Notes under the pieces: model-generated | What the model saw: only the letters and a program-made list of their open reading frames with translations | What the model was told of the DNA's origin: nothing | Databases searched by the model: none | Shown here: positions 55,061 through 64,000 of the stretch, piece by piece | How the letters are laid out: every line of letters begins with the position of its first letter | Position numbering within the stretch: position 1 is the first letter of the stretch | Program-made: the position numbers and the translations under genes | Assembly: GCA_026770025.1 (NCBI GenBank) | Contig: JAMXDE010000017.1 | Coordinates: forward strand, 682,001-746,000 | Source of the DNA: Craspedostauros australis | Lineage: Eukaryota > Bacillariophyta > Bacillariophyceae > Mastogloiales > Achnanthaceae | DNA: 64,000 bases | Reading direction: 5' to 3'

Positions 55061-58000
55061 TCAATGTGTCGCTGCGCCGTTTGGAATGAAGGCCGACCAA
55101 AATCCGATGATCGACAGTAGTCTTGATACTTGACTGTGCACCCCGTCCGAGTGGAATCGGCGAACGCGATCGAACATTGTTTCTCCCCAAGTGCACACAT
55201 TTTCTGCTTCGCATGCTCCACCAGTTGTCCCATCTGCACCTGTACCTGCATCTGCTTCTACATTGGTGCTTGTGTCCGTGCCAGCTTCGATACCTTCCGC
55301 ATCGTTCATGGAAGAAGCGAAGAATCCCCTCGACGTACTGCTGCTACTTTCATCGATAGCGGCAGCACTGTGAACCTCCGCGGCGCAGGCTTCCTCGAAG
55401 CTTCGTTGATTCCGTCTTCTTGGAAGGGGCTTTGCGAATCCGTACTTTTGGTGGCAAGCGCACAGCACCGGTCGGTTGGCTGATCCGCAATTGGTCGCGA
55501 TTTCGCAGAGAGCACGGGTGAAGTCGTGGCAGCCGATGAAGTCGTTGGGGTTGGCATTGCAACGGATGCTCTGGAACTTCTCGGCGACATCGTCGATGCG
55601 AGGCACAGGATCACGATCAGGGATGATGTTGAACGTGTGCCGATTAAGGCTTTCTCCCGTGATTGGCGTGCGGAACGTCTTCCTGGATATCATGGCGTTG
55701 GGTCCAGAAACAGCAATCGCAGACACATTCATCTGCGCTCCCACGATGGTCGACAATCCTCCACCCAGGCTATGCCCAGTGACTTGGACATGATCGTACT
55801 TTGGATCCTTCTTCAGCTGCTCGATGAATGGTGCTATGATCTCTTCAAATGACCCATTCTTCATCTCCCTCGATTCAACCTGATCCATGACATAAACGAG
55901 CTCTGTTGAAAGGAAATGAGGCGTGCGGTAGTATTGGAAAACATCAAGGATTGGTGGATTGGTGAGATATGTAAGGGACCCTCGCCATGCATCTAAGCCC
56001 AACGATGCTCGCGGAGATCATGCAAGGCAGATTTCTTCTGACAAGATCACAGTGTGACAGCAGGGCAACTTACTTTCCAAAATGGGCGTCCACATGGCAC
56101 CGAAGGGAAGGAGTGCGCGGATGCCCTGGACGATCAATGCGGGAAACCACAGCTGGCTGTCAGCAAGCACGTCGAAGGCGTTCTGTGTTCCGCGGATGGA
56201 AACGATGGCGTGCTTCTTCTTGACGGTGAATAATTTGAAGCTCGCGGCGCTGTCTGCCTTGTTCTTCCGTTCCTTGTACTTGCGCACGTCTTCCTCCCGA
56301 AAGTCGACGTTCACCCCACCCTGGAACCAACCATTCAATTCTTCCTGTGTTTCATTTGGCATGTTGTATGCCAATCCTGCGAGGAAGCTGTTGACGGGCG
56401 ATACCAGCGTCGTGTCAGTTGAGCAACAGATGGAGTGGAAGAGAATAGAGAGTAAAGGACGCGAAAAGAGATGAAGAGGTCAGGAATGGATGGGTCGTCC
56501 AAGAAGATTGTTCATCAAGTAGCGGCGGTGTTGTCAACCATACTCGTACATGCGAAACAGATCGAGTCGAGTCGACCAGAGCAGAACAGAGCCAAAAAGA
56601 GTAGAACATGGCTTTTCGGCTTCATCCAACAGCAAACTTCCGTCACTGGTCATTGGTCACTTCCATTCGCCCATCCAGCGCAATCTCGACAGTGGTCACT
56701 TACATGTAGTCCGCGATCGTGGAGTTCTTGCCAAAGATCTCATCAATGTCGGGACGTTTACAGGAGGCATACAGCCTGTCGCTCGATGCCGGTGGGTAGT
56801 AAAAGTCATCAAGGTATGTGTGCCTCACTTTCTTCGTCGATTCAGGATCAGTTCCCAGGGCCATCTGAGAGATCGCGATATAAATCAGCACGGTGATTCG
56901 AAAAATCCACGTCCATAGCATCCGGCTGCTGTCATTCGTGATCTTGCTGACGGTGTTGGTCAGGCAGGATTTCTTCGTCCATGCGGACGATTCTAGTTGA
57001 TCCGTCGAGGTGCCAATTGCGTTGATCTTGTCCATGACCAGGGCAACGTCGAAGTAGTACCTTGTGTAGGAGATGCACACGACGATCAGAAAGATGATCG
57101 AGATTGCGCGGTTACCGAGGTGCAGCAGCGTCCAATACGGGTACGCGACGAACACAATCATCTCGAGAGCAAACAGCACCATGCAGGTGGTCTTTGTTGG
57201 CTGGATGGTCTTTTCATGTTTTCGAACCACGCAAATGCTGTGAAATGGGGGGTAAAGTATGGTAAAGTAATGCAAAGCAGAGCAGAGGAAAAGAATGTGA
57301 TGGCAACGTGTGCGGCGGAGACGCGAAGGGATGAATTGGGATTGTGAGTCACGATGAAGGCGGATGGGTCAATTCCCTTTGAGGCAAAACATTCGATGGG
57401 GTCGCATCATTCCGTAGTTCCAGTTCGACGATGATTGGCCATTGCAACGAACATTGCATAGAGTTCGAGGAGAGTCGTCTCTGCACTTACCCAGTGCTTG
57501 GATAGTCTTCATAGTCGCTGCCATCCTGGTCGCTTTGTTCTGTCATCAGGGCCTTCTCTTTTTCGATCGTCTTAATAATCCTGTAGGGGTCTTTGAACGA
57601 GACGAGGTACGTGAAGATGGATGAAATCACGACGGCGCATACGATGGCCTCTGTGGGAAGATCGAACCACACCGAAACGGCTGCGACCAGGCTGGGGTAC
57701 ACAACGTTGCCAACAAAACAGAAAGTAATGCTGTTCTGAATTTGCGAATCAGTGAGCGCGCCGGATCCGTGTATGACGGCGACGAAAGAGGGATCCAACG
57801 AGAGGCAGAAGACCCTTCCAAGTCCCCAGACTGACTTCGTTACGAAGGGTCGGTGCTTGCGGACATCATCAGTTGTCATCGTGCACTCTGGGGTTTCCAA
57901 CTTGTCGAAGAAGCGGAATGGTGGCTTGTGAAGGAAGGAGCAATTGGTCAGCACCGCTGTCCATGGACCGAGCCGACCGAGGAATCCATCAACGTTGGAG

Positions 58001-59301
58001 TCGATAATGTCAGTTTTGTCGACGTCCAGTTGTGCTCCTGTGCCGCAGTTGGTTCTCACCATCAACGTGCTACTTTGGATAGCGCTGAAGGTCTCAACCT
58101 GGCGGAGTTCGATGCAGGCGATGGCATTGCGAAACCAATGGAATCGACGATCTCCAGCCTTGGCTTCGCTGTCATCGTTGCCTGCACTCTTGGTACCAGT
58201 GCTGCTGGTGCTACCATTGTTCCGTTGCTTCATTTCATTCCAGTCATCGATCGACTTGATCGCCCGTGCAACGCGGACGACGCCGACGCTGGAAGCGAAG
58301 AGGACAAACACCAAGGCGACGAGTGCGATCCAAGTGAGCGATGTCCATGTCCAGAATTCCTCCATCTTGAACGAGAGAGTAATGCAAAGCATGGTTGTGG
58401 GCAGTCCCATCATTGTGGTGGAGAAGAACCATTCCACCACAACCTTGTCGAGGTCAGTGTTCCAAAAATGGAAGCACTGGCTCATGACGTGATGTCCTGA
58501 CCAAAGCTCGCTGCAGAAGGTTGTGGCGAGGATCATCATGGATGAGAACCCGTTGACCAGACTAACGATGGCGAGCATGATGCCTGCGAAGACCTCAAAC
58601 TCGAACGTCTTTTGCTTGGTTGTCTGGCCGGACTGCAGCGTCAGGTCCAGGACTACATTGAGCAAGATGTGCATGCACATGCCGAAGAGGAAACCTGTCA
58701 ATAATGCAGCAACTGCCGTGTACAGAGCCCGCAGACCCTGCAAGCGCTTGGTCATCGTCTTCACGTTCCTCATCGTGAAGTTGTGCGTCTTCGTGTTGCG
58801 GTCATACGATTCCTCAAGAACCCAATGCATGGTTCGGTTGTTAAATACCCTGATGAACTTCGTTTTGCATGCCGACCGAATGACGCACGATGCTGACGGC
58901 ATCGAGCAGTGATCCAGGAAGTTGTTTTCCAACATCAGCGGCGCTGTCTCCGCTGGCTGCGACGTCCTTTCGCTTCTATCGACGAAGCATTGGTCGTCTT
59001 GATTGGGCTGAGCTGAGTTGGTCTGGATGACCTCGGCGTTCGGTGCCATAATCGGATGTGATGCGTTTCGATGAGGCGAGATGAATTGTTGGTGTTGGTG
59101 TTGGTGTGCGCAGCTTTCGTTGCTGTTGTTGCTATTGTTGCTGCTGTTGTTGCTGCTGTTGCGAGCGTTGGAAATGATAGAGAAAGGTGTTGTTGCTTGT
59201 GCTGGTCGCTTGTATTGCGATTGCGTTTGCTTTGCTTTTGGTGCTTTCGACATTGTGAGGACAGAGGCAGCGTCATCAAGATGGCGATTGTGGATGGACA
59301 T
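55061..59301 (-). CDS. Multi-helix membrane class 3 lipase (DAG-lipase-like)
   Basis: Four exons: 57491-59301, 56704-57237, 56074-56387 and 55061-55992. All have GTAAGT donors (57490, 56703 and 56073 start the introns) and AG acceptors, about 1196 residues. The polar, Asn/Ser-rich N-terminus of about 180 residues is followed by four helices (about 185-350), a soluble loop, two helices (about 530-600), and three more in exon 2 (MVLFALEMIVFVAYPYW, ISIIFLIVVCISY, WIFRITVLIYIAIS). The lipase domain has KKKHAIVSIRGTQNAFDVL, the nucleophile elbow VTGHSLGGG (Ser about 961), NIIPDRDPVPRID with the likely Asp, and CHDFTRALCE with the likely His. DAG lipases have a helical bundle followed by this fold; here about nine helices precede it. 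Start ATG at 59301; later ATGs are possible. Confidence 0.87.
55993..56073 (-). other. Lipase intron 3
   Basis: 81 bp, GTAAGT to TTAG. It joins LEN|AWRGSL. Confidence 0.8.
56388..56703 (-). other. Lipase intron 2
   Basis: GTAAGT to AACAG; joins ADYI|FLAGLAYNM in the right phase. One TACTCGTA lies inside (56541-56548). Confidence 0.75.
57238..57490 (-). other. Lipase intron 1
   Basis: GTAAGT to TTCACAG; joins YPSTG|ICVVRKHEK. Confidence 0.8.
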
Positions 59302-60087
59302 GGGTTGGCTGTGCCCAACGCCCGAACACGAGGATCAACAGGAAGACGTCATCGTCACATCATCGTATCATCGTATCATCGCTGTGTGGCTGGTGCCGTC
59401 ACCTCATCTTCTCCTGCCGCGGAGCGATGGCCGATCGACATGTGTTTGGATTCTATGCATACAGGATGCACAAAATGTGCCCGTGGATGGTGAGGATTTA
59501 TTGACTTCGGAATGATGATTCGCTCACACAAATCCCAACCTTCACCTGTCATCTTTGATCGCTTCGTTGGCTTCAATCACGATTGAACACCACACAGGAC
59601 TGACTTGAATCATCATTGGCAGGAATGGCATTGGTGAAGCTTCTGCCTTGCGCCAACGCGACGTAGTCTGCAAATCCCGGTGCGGCGCCAGCAACAGTGC
59701 ACAAGTAGTCGTGCTCGTACAGCGTACCTACTATGAGTATTCGTGCGGCCATAACAGCCATTGAGTTCGTGCTCGTACGAGTTGCGGAGGCTGCGCAATC
59801 TCAGGTTCTTGGAGTTTGACCTCTTGTCGTGATCTTGAGCCTCAAAGTTGCTCAGGAGGGGAGGCCATCAGAAGTAATCGATCACATCTGTAGATCGTAC
59901 CGTGCCATACACTCTCCTGCTCAGTGAAGTTCGCTGATCCTTCGACGAGTATGTGCAATTGTGGAAAGTGACCGTGGCAAGGCAATCATTGGCTTTCACT
60001 TCCTCGGCGGTCATGTCGGCCAAGTTGTGTGATGCATAGATGGTGTTCTCCGTGTCCCTGATGCCCGTGGCGTCATCGCTGTCGTCC
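59302..60087. other. Intergenic
   Basis: Promoter side of the lipase gene, 3' flank of the next gene. No gene recognised. GTGCTCGTAC pairs related to the octamer occur at about 59717 and 59769. Confidence 0.5.
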
Positions 60088-61122
60088 TCATCGAATCAAA
60101 TTCGACGTTCGTCCTTGCGGCAAGAACCTCAAGAACGTTTCCATCAGCTCCTCGTCGCCATGCCGAGCTGCGATCTCGAGCAAAGATGAATCCGATCCAT
60201 CCCTCTCGTCGCCCCAAGCTCGTCCGGATGCCAACCAACGTTCAACAACGTCAAGGTGCTGCCCTTCGCAGGCATCATGAAAAGGCGTATCGTCCACCGT
60301 GTTGCGCGAGACAGTCTCCAAGTTGTCCAACGACAGGAGGAAGGCAACAATTCTCTCGTGCCCCCGCGAACATGCGGTGTGCAACGAGCTGTTCTCAAAT
60401 CGAAGATCGGCCAGATTTGGATTAGCTCCGCATTGCTCCACCAGATACTTGACGAGATGAAAGTTGTCCGACAAGCATGCAAACAGAAGTGCTGTGTGGG
60501 ACGTGGAGTCTCGGACGTCGACATTGATGTCGAATCTATCGACAAGGTACCTCGCGATGTTGAGATGACCTTTGCAGCAGGCCCAATGTAAAGGGTTGGG
60601 CTGGTTTGGCCCGAAAATGCTGACGTCGATTCGGCCGGAATCGCACAAGCAGTGCACGACGCTCATGTGACCGTATCGGCAAGCAAGGTTCAATGGCCGG
60701 AGATTGACTTGATTTCGCACGTTGACATCTGCGCCGCACGACGTGACGAGGTACTTTACAACCTCCAGGTGGCCCTGGGCGCAGGCTCCATGCAGCGGCA
60801 CAGTGCCATATTTGGTCGTGCTGTTCACGTTGGCACCGCAGGTTGAGACGAGGTACTCGACGATGCTCAGGTGGCCTCCGATGCACGCGTTGTGTATTAG
60901 CGTGGACTTGCCCCTGATTGTGCCAGAGATGTACTGAGTGCTTGCGAAGGCAGCTTTGAAGTCATTAGCGGACACCTTTGCTCGCTCCTGGTCGACGAAG
61001 GTTTGCACGGTCTTCAGATCTCCTTCGAGTGCCGCTTGCAATGCATGATCACAACAAATGGAGGCTGGGACCATAGGAGGATGGCCACCACGGTTATCTT
61101 CGATTGTGGCGCGCTCGGCCAT
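60088..61122 (-). CDS. Ankyrin-repeat protein
   Basis: Single exon, 344 residues from the ATG at 61122. The N-terminal 60 residues (CCDHALQAALEGDLKTVQTFVDQER) already form a first repeat. About eight ankyrin repeats follow with good consensus: STLIHNACIGGHLSIVEYLV, VPLHGACAQGHLEVVKYLV, RPLNLACRYGHMSVVHCL, NPLHWACCKGHLNIARYLV, TALLFACLSDNFHLVKYLVE and SSLHTACSRGHERIVAFLL. No other domain or targeting signal is seen. It has the same length as the ankyrin protein at 14184 but lacks its polyQ. Likely a protein-binding scaffold. Confidence 0.92.
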   Translation of the reverse strand: MAERATIEDNRGGHPPMVPASICCDHALQAALEGDLKTVQTFVDQERAKVSANDFKAAFASTQYISGTIRGKSTLIHNACIGGHLSIVEYLVSTCGANVNSTTKYGTVPLHGACAQGHLEVVKYLVTSCGADVNVRNQVNLRPLNLACRYGHMSVVHCLCDSGRIDVSIFGPNQPNPLHWACCKGHLNIARYLVDRFDINVDVRDSTSHTALLFACLSDNFHLVKYLVEQCGANPNLADLRFENSSLHTACSRGHERIVAFLLSLDNLETVSRNTVDDTPFHDACEGQHLDVVERWLASGRAWGDERDGSDSSLLEIAARHGDEELMETFLRFLPQGRTSNLIR

Positions 61123-63083
61123 GGTGAACCATTCTTTGAGACCCTCAACTCGTCACTCTGCTTGTTTCAGTGAGCGGACGCGCAGAGTTGCGGATGGTTG
61201 GAAGTGCTCGCAAGTGTGGATCGTTTCAATGTGTTGCCATTTGTTGCGATGTGTTGCGACCTGTTGATCCGGCCATGGCATTCTGCGGAGATGCATTTGG
61301 CAATCCTGTCACTGGCCGCCATTGTCGACCTCTCTCGCCGCACATACTTTCCTGGTGCTGATGGTGTTGTTCTTGGTGGATGTTCCGCGTTGATTGATTT
61401 CCCAGTCGTGCATCTCGGCGGTGTTGGGTGGATCTTTTGGCGCTTGCCAAACCAATTGCTCGTTCGAATGCACGTGGTGGAAAAGTCGTTTCTGAAGCTG
61501 GTCAATTGCCGGATGTGAATCTTGGAAAACAGCCACGATCGAAGGAAGGATTAAACGAGTCTTGCGGGAATTACGATCGTAACATGTGTGTCATGGGGCG
61601 AACGGGTGATCACGCTTGCAAACAAGACACGCAGGCCGAGGCAACCAAACAGGATTTGATTTTGAATTCATAGTTCTCTTGGTTGATTCCTTTCTGGTTC
61701 AAATCTGTTCTCCGACGCGCGGGGACGAAGGTATTGGCGTGGTCTTGGCAGTACGAAATACGAGTGCGCGGGTTCGAGTGTACTATACTGCACTGCAGAG
61801 TCGTGGAATCTGCAATAGCCGCACAAGCCGCTTTGGATTTGAAAGTTGCGGACGCACAAGTTGGCGGTTTCTGGATATCCCAGAATGCGACAGCATGCAT
61901 GGTGCCACAGACACGACCAAGTGAAGGGAGACACAGAGGCAATGGAGGAAGCCACAAGAGAACACTCGACGCACTCTACTCTGCTCGAGAATAGAATCGA
62001 GCAGACCATTGGATTGTACCATGCTCCGCTCGGATGTATCAGATGTGTTCCTGTTCCAATTTCGATCCCGACTCTCCTCTTTTTCTCTGTTTCTCGGCGA
62101 TCGGGCGCCGAGAGACCACATTGGTCGTGTTCTATTCGGAGAAGTTGCTCGGCTCTGTCATCCGCCCAGCGTCGCTTTGGCATTCCTCTCTTGATGGATT
62201 GGAAGGTGTGACTTGGCGCTCTCGCAGTCTTGCGGGTGTTGCCATCCCAAATGGAATTGTCTGTTGATTCGTCTTAGCTTGTGGCATCTTGGATAGTGAC
62301 ACACCAACACCCACATCCAACGTTAACTTCGGATCGCAACGTCGGCACATGGTTGATGGCTTTCGCTTGGATTGTCGGTGTGAAATTTTGTATCACACTT
62401 TGCTCATTTGAGAGTTGGGCGTGAAAGCACGGTCTGTTGGTTCGTGGTCACACGCAACCAGAAAGATCGTTCCGCATCACGATTGAAACGAACGGAAACC
62501 AATCACAAGATTTGGCGAAAAATTGGGATCAGGAAATAGTACTACATCCCACAAGAGAACAAAACAGCAAAGCCACCCATGGGTGAGAAAGTGACAGGAG
62601 CATCAGCATCCCCGTTGAGGAGGCTCGATGCGGTGACAACGGAGATCATTGCTCGCGGGCAGCACAAGAAGCACGTGATGGGTCATCCTCGGCCAAGACG
62701 GCGCAACGCCCGGAGCATCACACACCGCGATTGTCGTTCTGCGTTTCATTCGGAACGGCGCACATCGCAGCATTTGGCCACGGTCATTGATTGATTGATC
62801 CATCGGCTGCCTGATCGCCTGGATTGTGGCGTGTCATCCACTCAGCGGGGCTCATTCGCTTTCATTGCAACAGTCCCACACCACGCACTTGCGGAGACAA
62901 CCAATCTACCCCTCAGCATCGCACCAACACTTACTCTGCTCATCTTCACTCCAATTTGCTCCACCGACCTGCAGGCACCGTGAGAAAGCACGAACTCAGC
63001 AATCGTCGCTGCAGAAAAGAGAGCCATCTCAATTACAAGGCACTCTGACAGTCGAGTAGTCTCCGTGCCTATGCACCAACAAC
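61123..63083. other. Gene-poor stretch between divergent genes
   Basis: About 2 kb. No recognisable product on either strand. A short + frame at 62579-62794 (71 codons, Arg/His-rich) has no recognised domain. The segment should hold promoters for the ankyrin gene (minus) and the Lys-rich gene (plus). Confidence 0.5.
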
Positions 63084-63842
63084 ATGAGATCATCCGTGAT
63101 AAGCATGTATCCAACGTTGGCTTTCGCGACGATCGGCATTGTGGCAACTGCTTGGAGCGGTTCTGCCGAACTGGTACAATCCCATCCCATCGTGACAGAG
63201 GCAGCAGATGCACAATCAATATCCGCACTGCCACCATCAACACGTGCTCTGCATGAACAGGGCTATCAGCATCAGCAGGATAATCACCAGCATCAGCAAC
63301 AGCAGCACACTCAGCGACATACTCAACGCACAGCTGACCATGGAAATGACAGCCAACTTCACCGCCGCACCGACCGATTGAAGCAAAGGGCAGCACGCAA
63401 GGGTGGCAAAGAACATGATAGCGCAAGTGCGCTCCATTCGCCGCAACGATCACTGCGGGCCAATGCAGGCATCGTCACCAACGCCAACCGATACTCCACA
63501 ATCACGGCAGTCGATGAAGCATCGCAAATAAATCCAGCCTTGTCGAAAGGCCCATCTGGAATAGTCGCCGTCCCTGAGCCACCAACGCATGCGCCAACGA
63601 GGGTGGACGACAACCGTGCCAATTCGAGAGCTGGTGCCTTCGGAAATTTCCCCAAGTCACCAAAACAGCATGCTGACGGTGACACCGGCCATCAGCTAAA
63701 ACCGACCAAGTCACCAAAGAAAATGAAAGGCGTCAACCAAGAAAATCACAAGAAAGCAAAGTACAAGAAAGCAATTAATAAGAAAGCGACCGTTCCGTAC
63801 CAGCTAGCAAAGCAGGCAAAGAAGGACGTGGTCACACCCTGA
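63084..63842 (+). CDS. Secreted Lys-rich protein with RXL sites, silaffin-like candidate
   Basis: ATG at 63084, 252 residues. A signal peptide (MRSSVISMYPTLAFATIGIVATAWSGSA) is followed by a short acidic/neutral stretch and RAL at residues 54-56, resembling the RXL propeptide site of diatom silaffins and cingulins. A His/Gln-rich block (about 60-82), a basic middle with RSL at 122-124 and a Pro/Ala/Asn stretch follow. The last 65 residues are dominated by Lys in K-x-x-K spacing (KSPK, KPTKSPKKMK, KKAKYKKAINKKA). It has no cysteines and few aromatic residues. Composition and layout fit a biosilica-associated protein; sequence similarity to a known member was not seen. The frame closes at 63842, close to the window edge, and seems complete. 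Confidence 0.7.
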   Translation: MRSSVISMYPTLAFATIGIVATAWSGSAELVQSHPIVTEAADAQSISALPPSTRALHEQGYQHQQDNHQHQQQQHTQRHTQRTADHGNDSQLHRRTDRLKQRAARKGGKEHDSASALHSPQRSLRANAGIVTNANRYSTITAVDEASQINPALSKGPSGIVAVPEPPTHAPTRVDDNRANSRAGAFGNFPKSPKQHADGDTGHQLKPTKSPKKMKGVNQENHKKAKYKKAINKKATVPYQLAKQAKKDVVTP

Positions 63843-64000
63843 GGCGTGGTGAAATTACGAATCTGAGTCGAGACATCAGCAATGGCAGCGTTCTGAGGAG
63901 TAGTGACGGTGCTGCTGAGACTAACCGTTGGACCAATGCGGTTGCACCATTGTCTACATTGCGAACAAGCTTGACGGAGAGCCATTCACGAAGAGACTCT
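63843..64000. other. Window end
   Basis: Only the 3' flank of the preceding gene; no feature seen. Confidence 0.5.

Noticed and set aside
62579-62794. 71-codon + frame rich in Arg and His
   Set aside because: Too short, no recognised domain, no supporting context.
63203-63458. RAL and RSLR in the 63084 protein read as an oomycete RXLR effector signal
   Set aside because: The plastid presequences and Lys-rich tail point to an alga. RSLR lies far from the signal peptide and there is no EER motif.

Overview
The window is nuclear DNA of a photosynthetic eukaryote, most likely a diatom or a close stramenopile alga. Genes are short of introns or carry a few small GT-AG introns. Three proteins (21970, 23458 and 42132, all + strand) begin with a signal peptide followed by an Ala-Phe cleavage site (VAF, AAF, DAF), like the ASAFAP plastid-targeting motif of algae with red secondary plastids. 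Two secreted Lys-rich proteins look like silaffins, a Cys-rich surface protein has a Pro/Thr-rich stalk of the kind common in diatoms, and a Copia element is present. The species cannot be named from the sequence alone.

Left part (1-15.3 kb): a tiny two-helix membrane protein; exportin-1 (XPO1/CRM1, minus strand, three exons); a long stretch without recognisable genes; a DsbA/FrnE-like thioredoxin-fold protein; a decayed universal-stress-protein-like stretch; a short Lys/Pro repeat secreted peptide resembling a silaffin; another empty stretch; and an ankyrin protein with a polyQ tract.

Middle (16-32 kb): an unrecognised helical protein, a two-exon protein kinase, a plastid-targeted histidine phosphatase, a plastid-targeted VOC-domain protein, a membrane-anchored RING-H2 protein and a casein kinase I.

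Centre (32-41.5 kb): two tandem paralogues of an NAD(P)-binding Rossmann protein. The first is split near its C-terminus by a Copia LTR retrotransposon with apparently identical 159-bp LTRs and a 5-bp target duplication, so the insertion is very recent. A tRNA-Tyr gene with a 20-nt intron lies between the paralogues.

Right part (41.5-64 kb): a plastid-targeted coiled-coil protein, a membrane RING protein, a large polyQ ankyrin protein, the Cys-rich/PT-rich surface receptor-like protein, a type II membrane glycosyltransferase, a large multi-helix class 3 (DAG-lipase-like) lipase, another ankyrin protein, and a secreted Lys-rich protein with RXL sites. Signalling (two kinases, two RING proteins, three ankyrin proteins), plastid functions and cell-wall/silica functions are interspersed with no operon-like order. 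Noncoding DNA carries a strongly over-represented octamer, TACTCGTA, and AT-rich patches shortly downstream of several stop codons.
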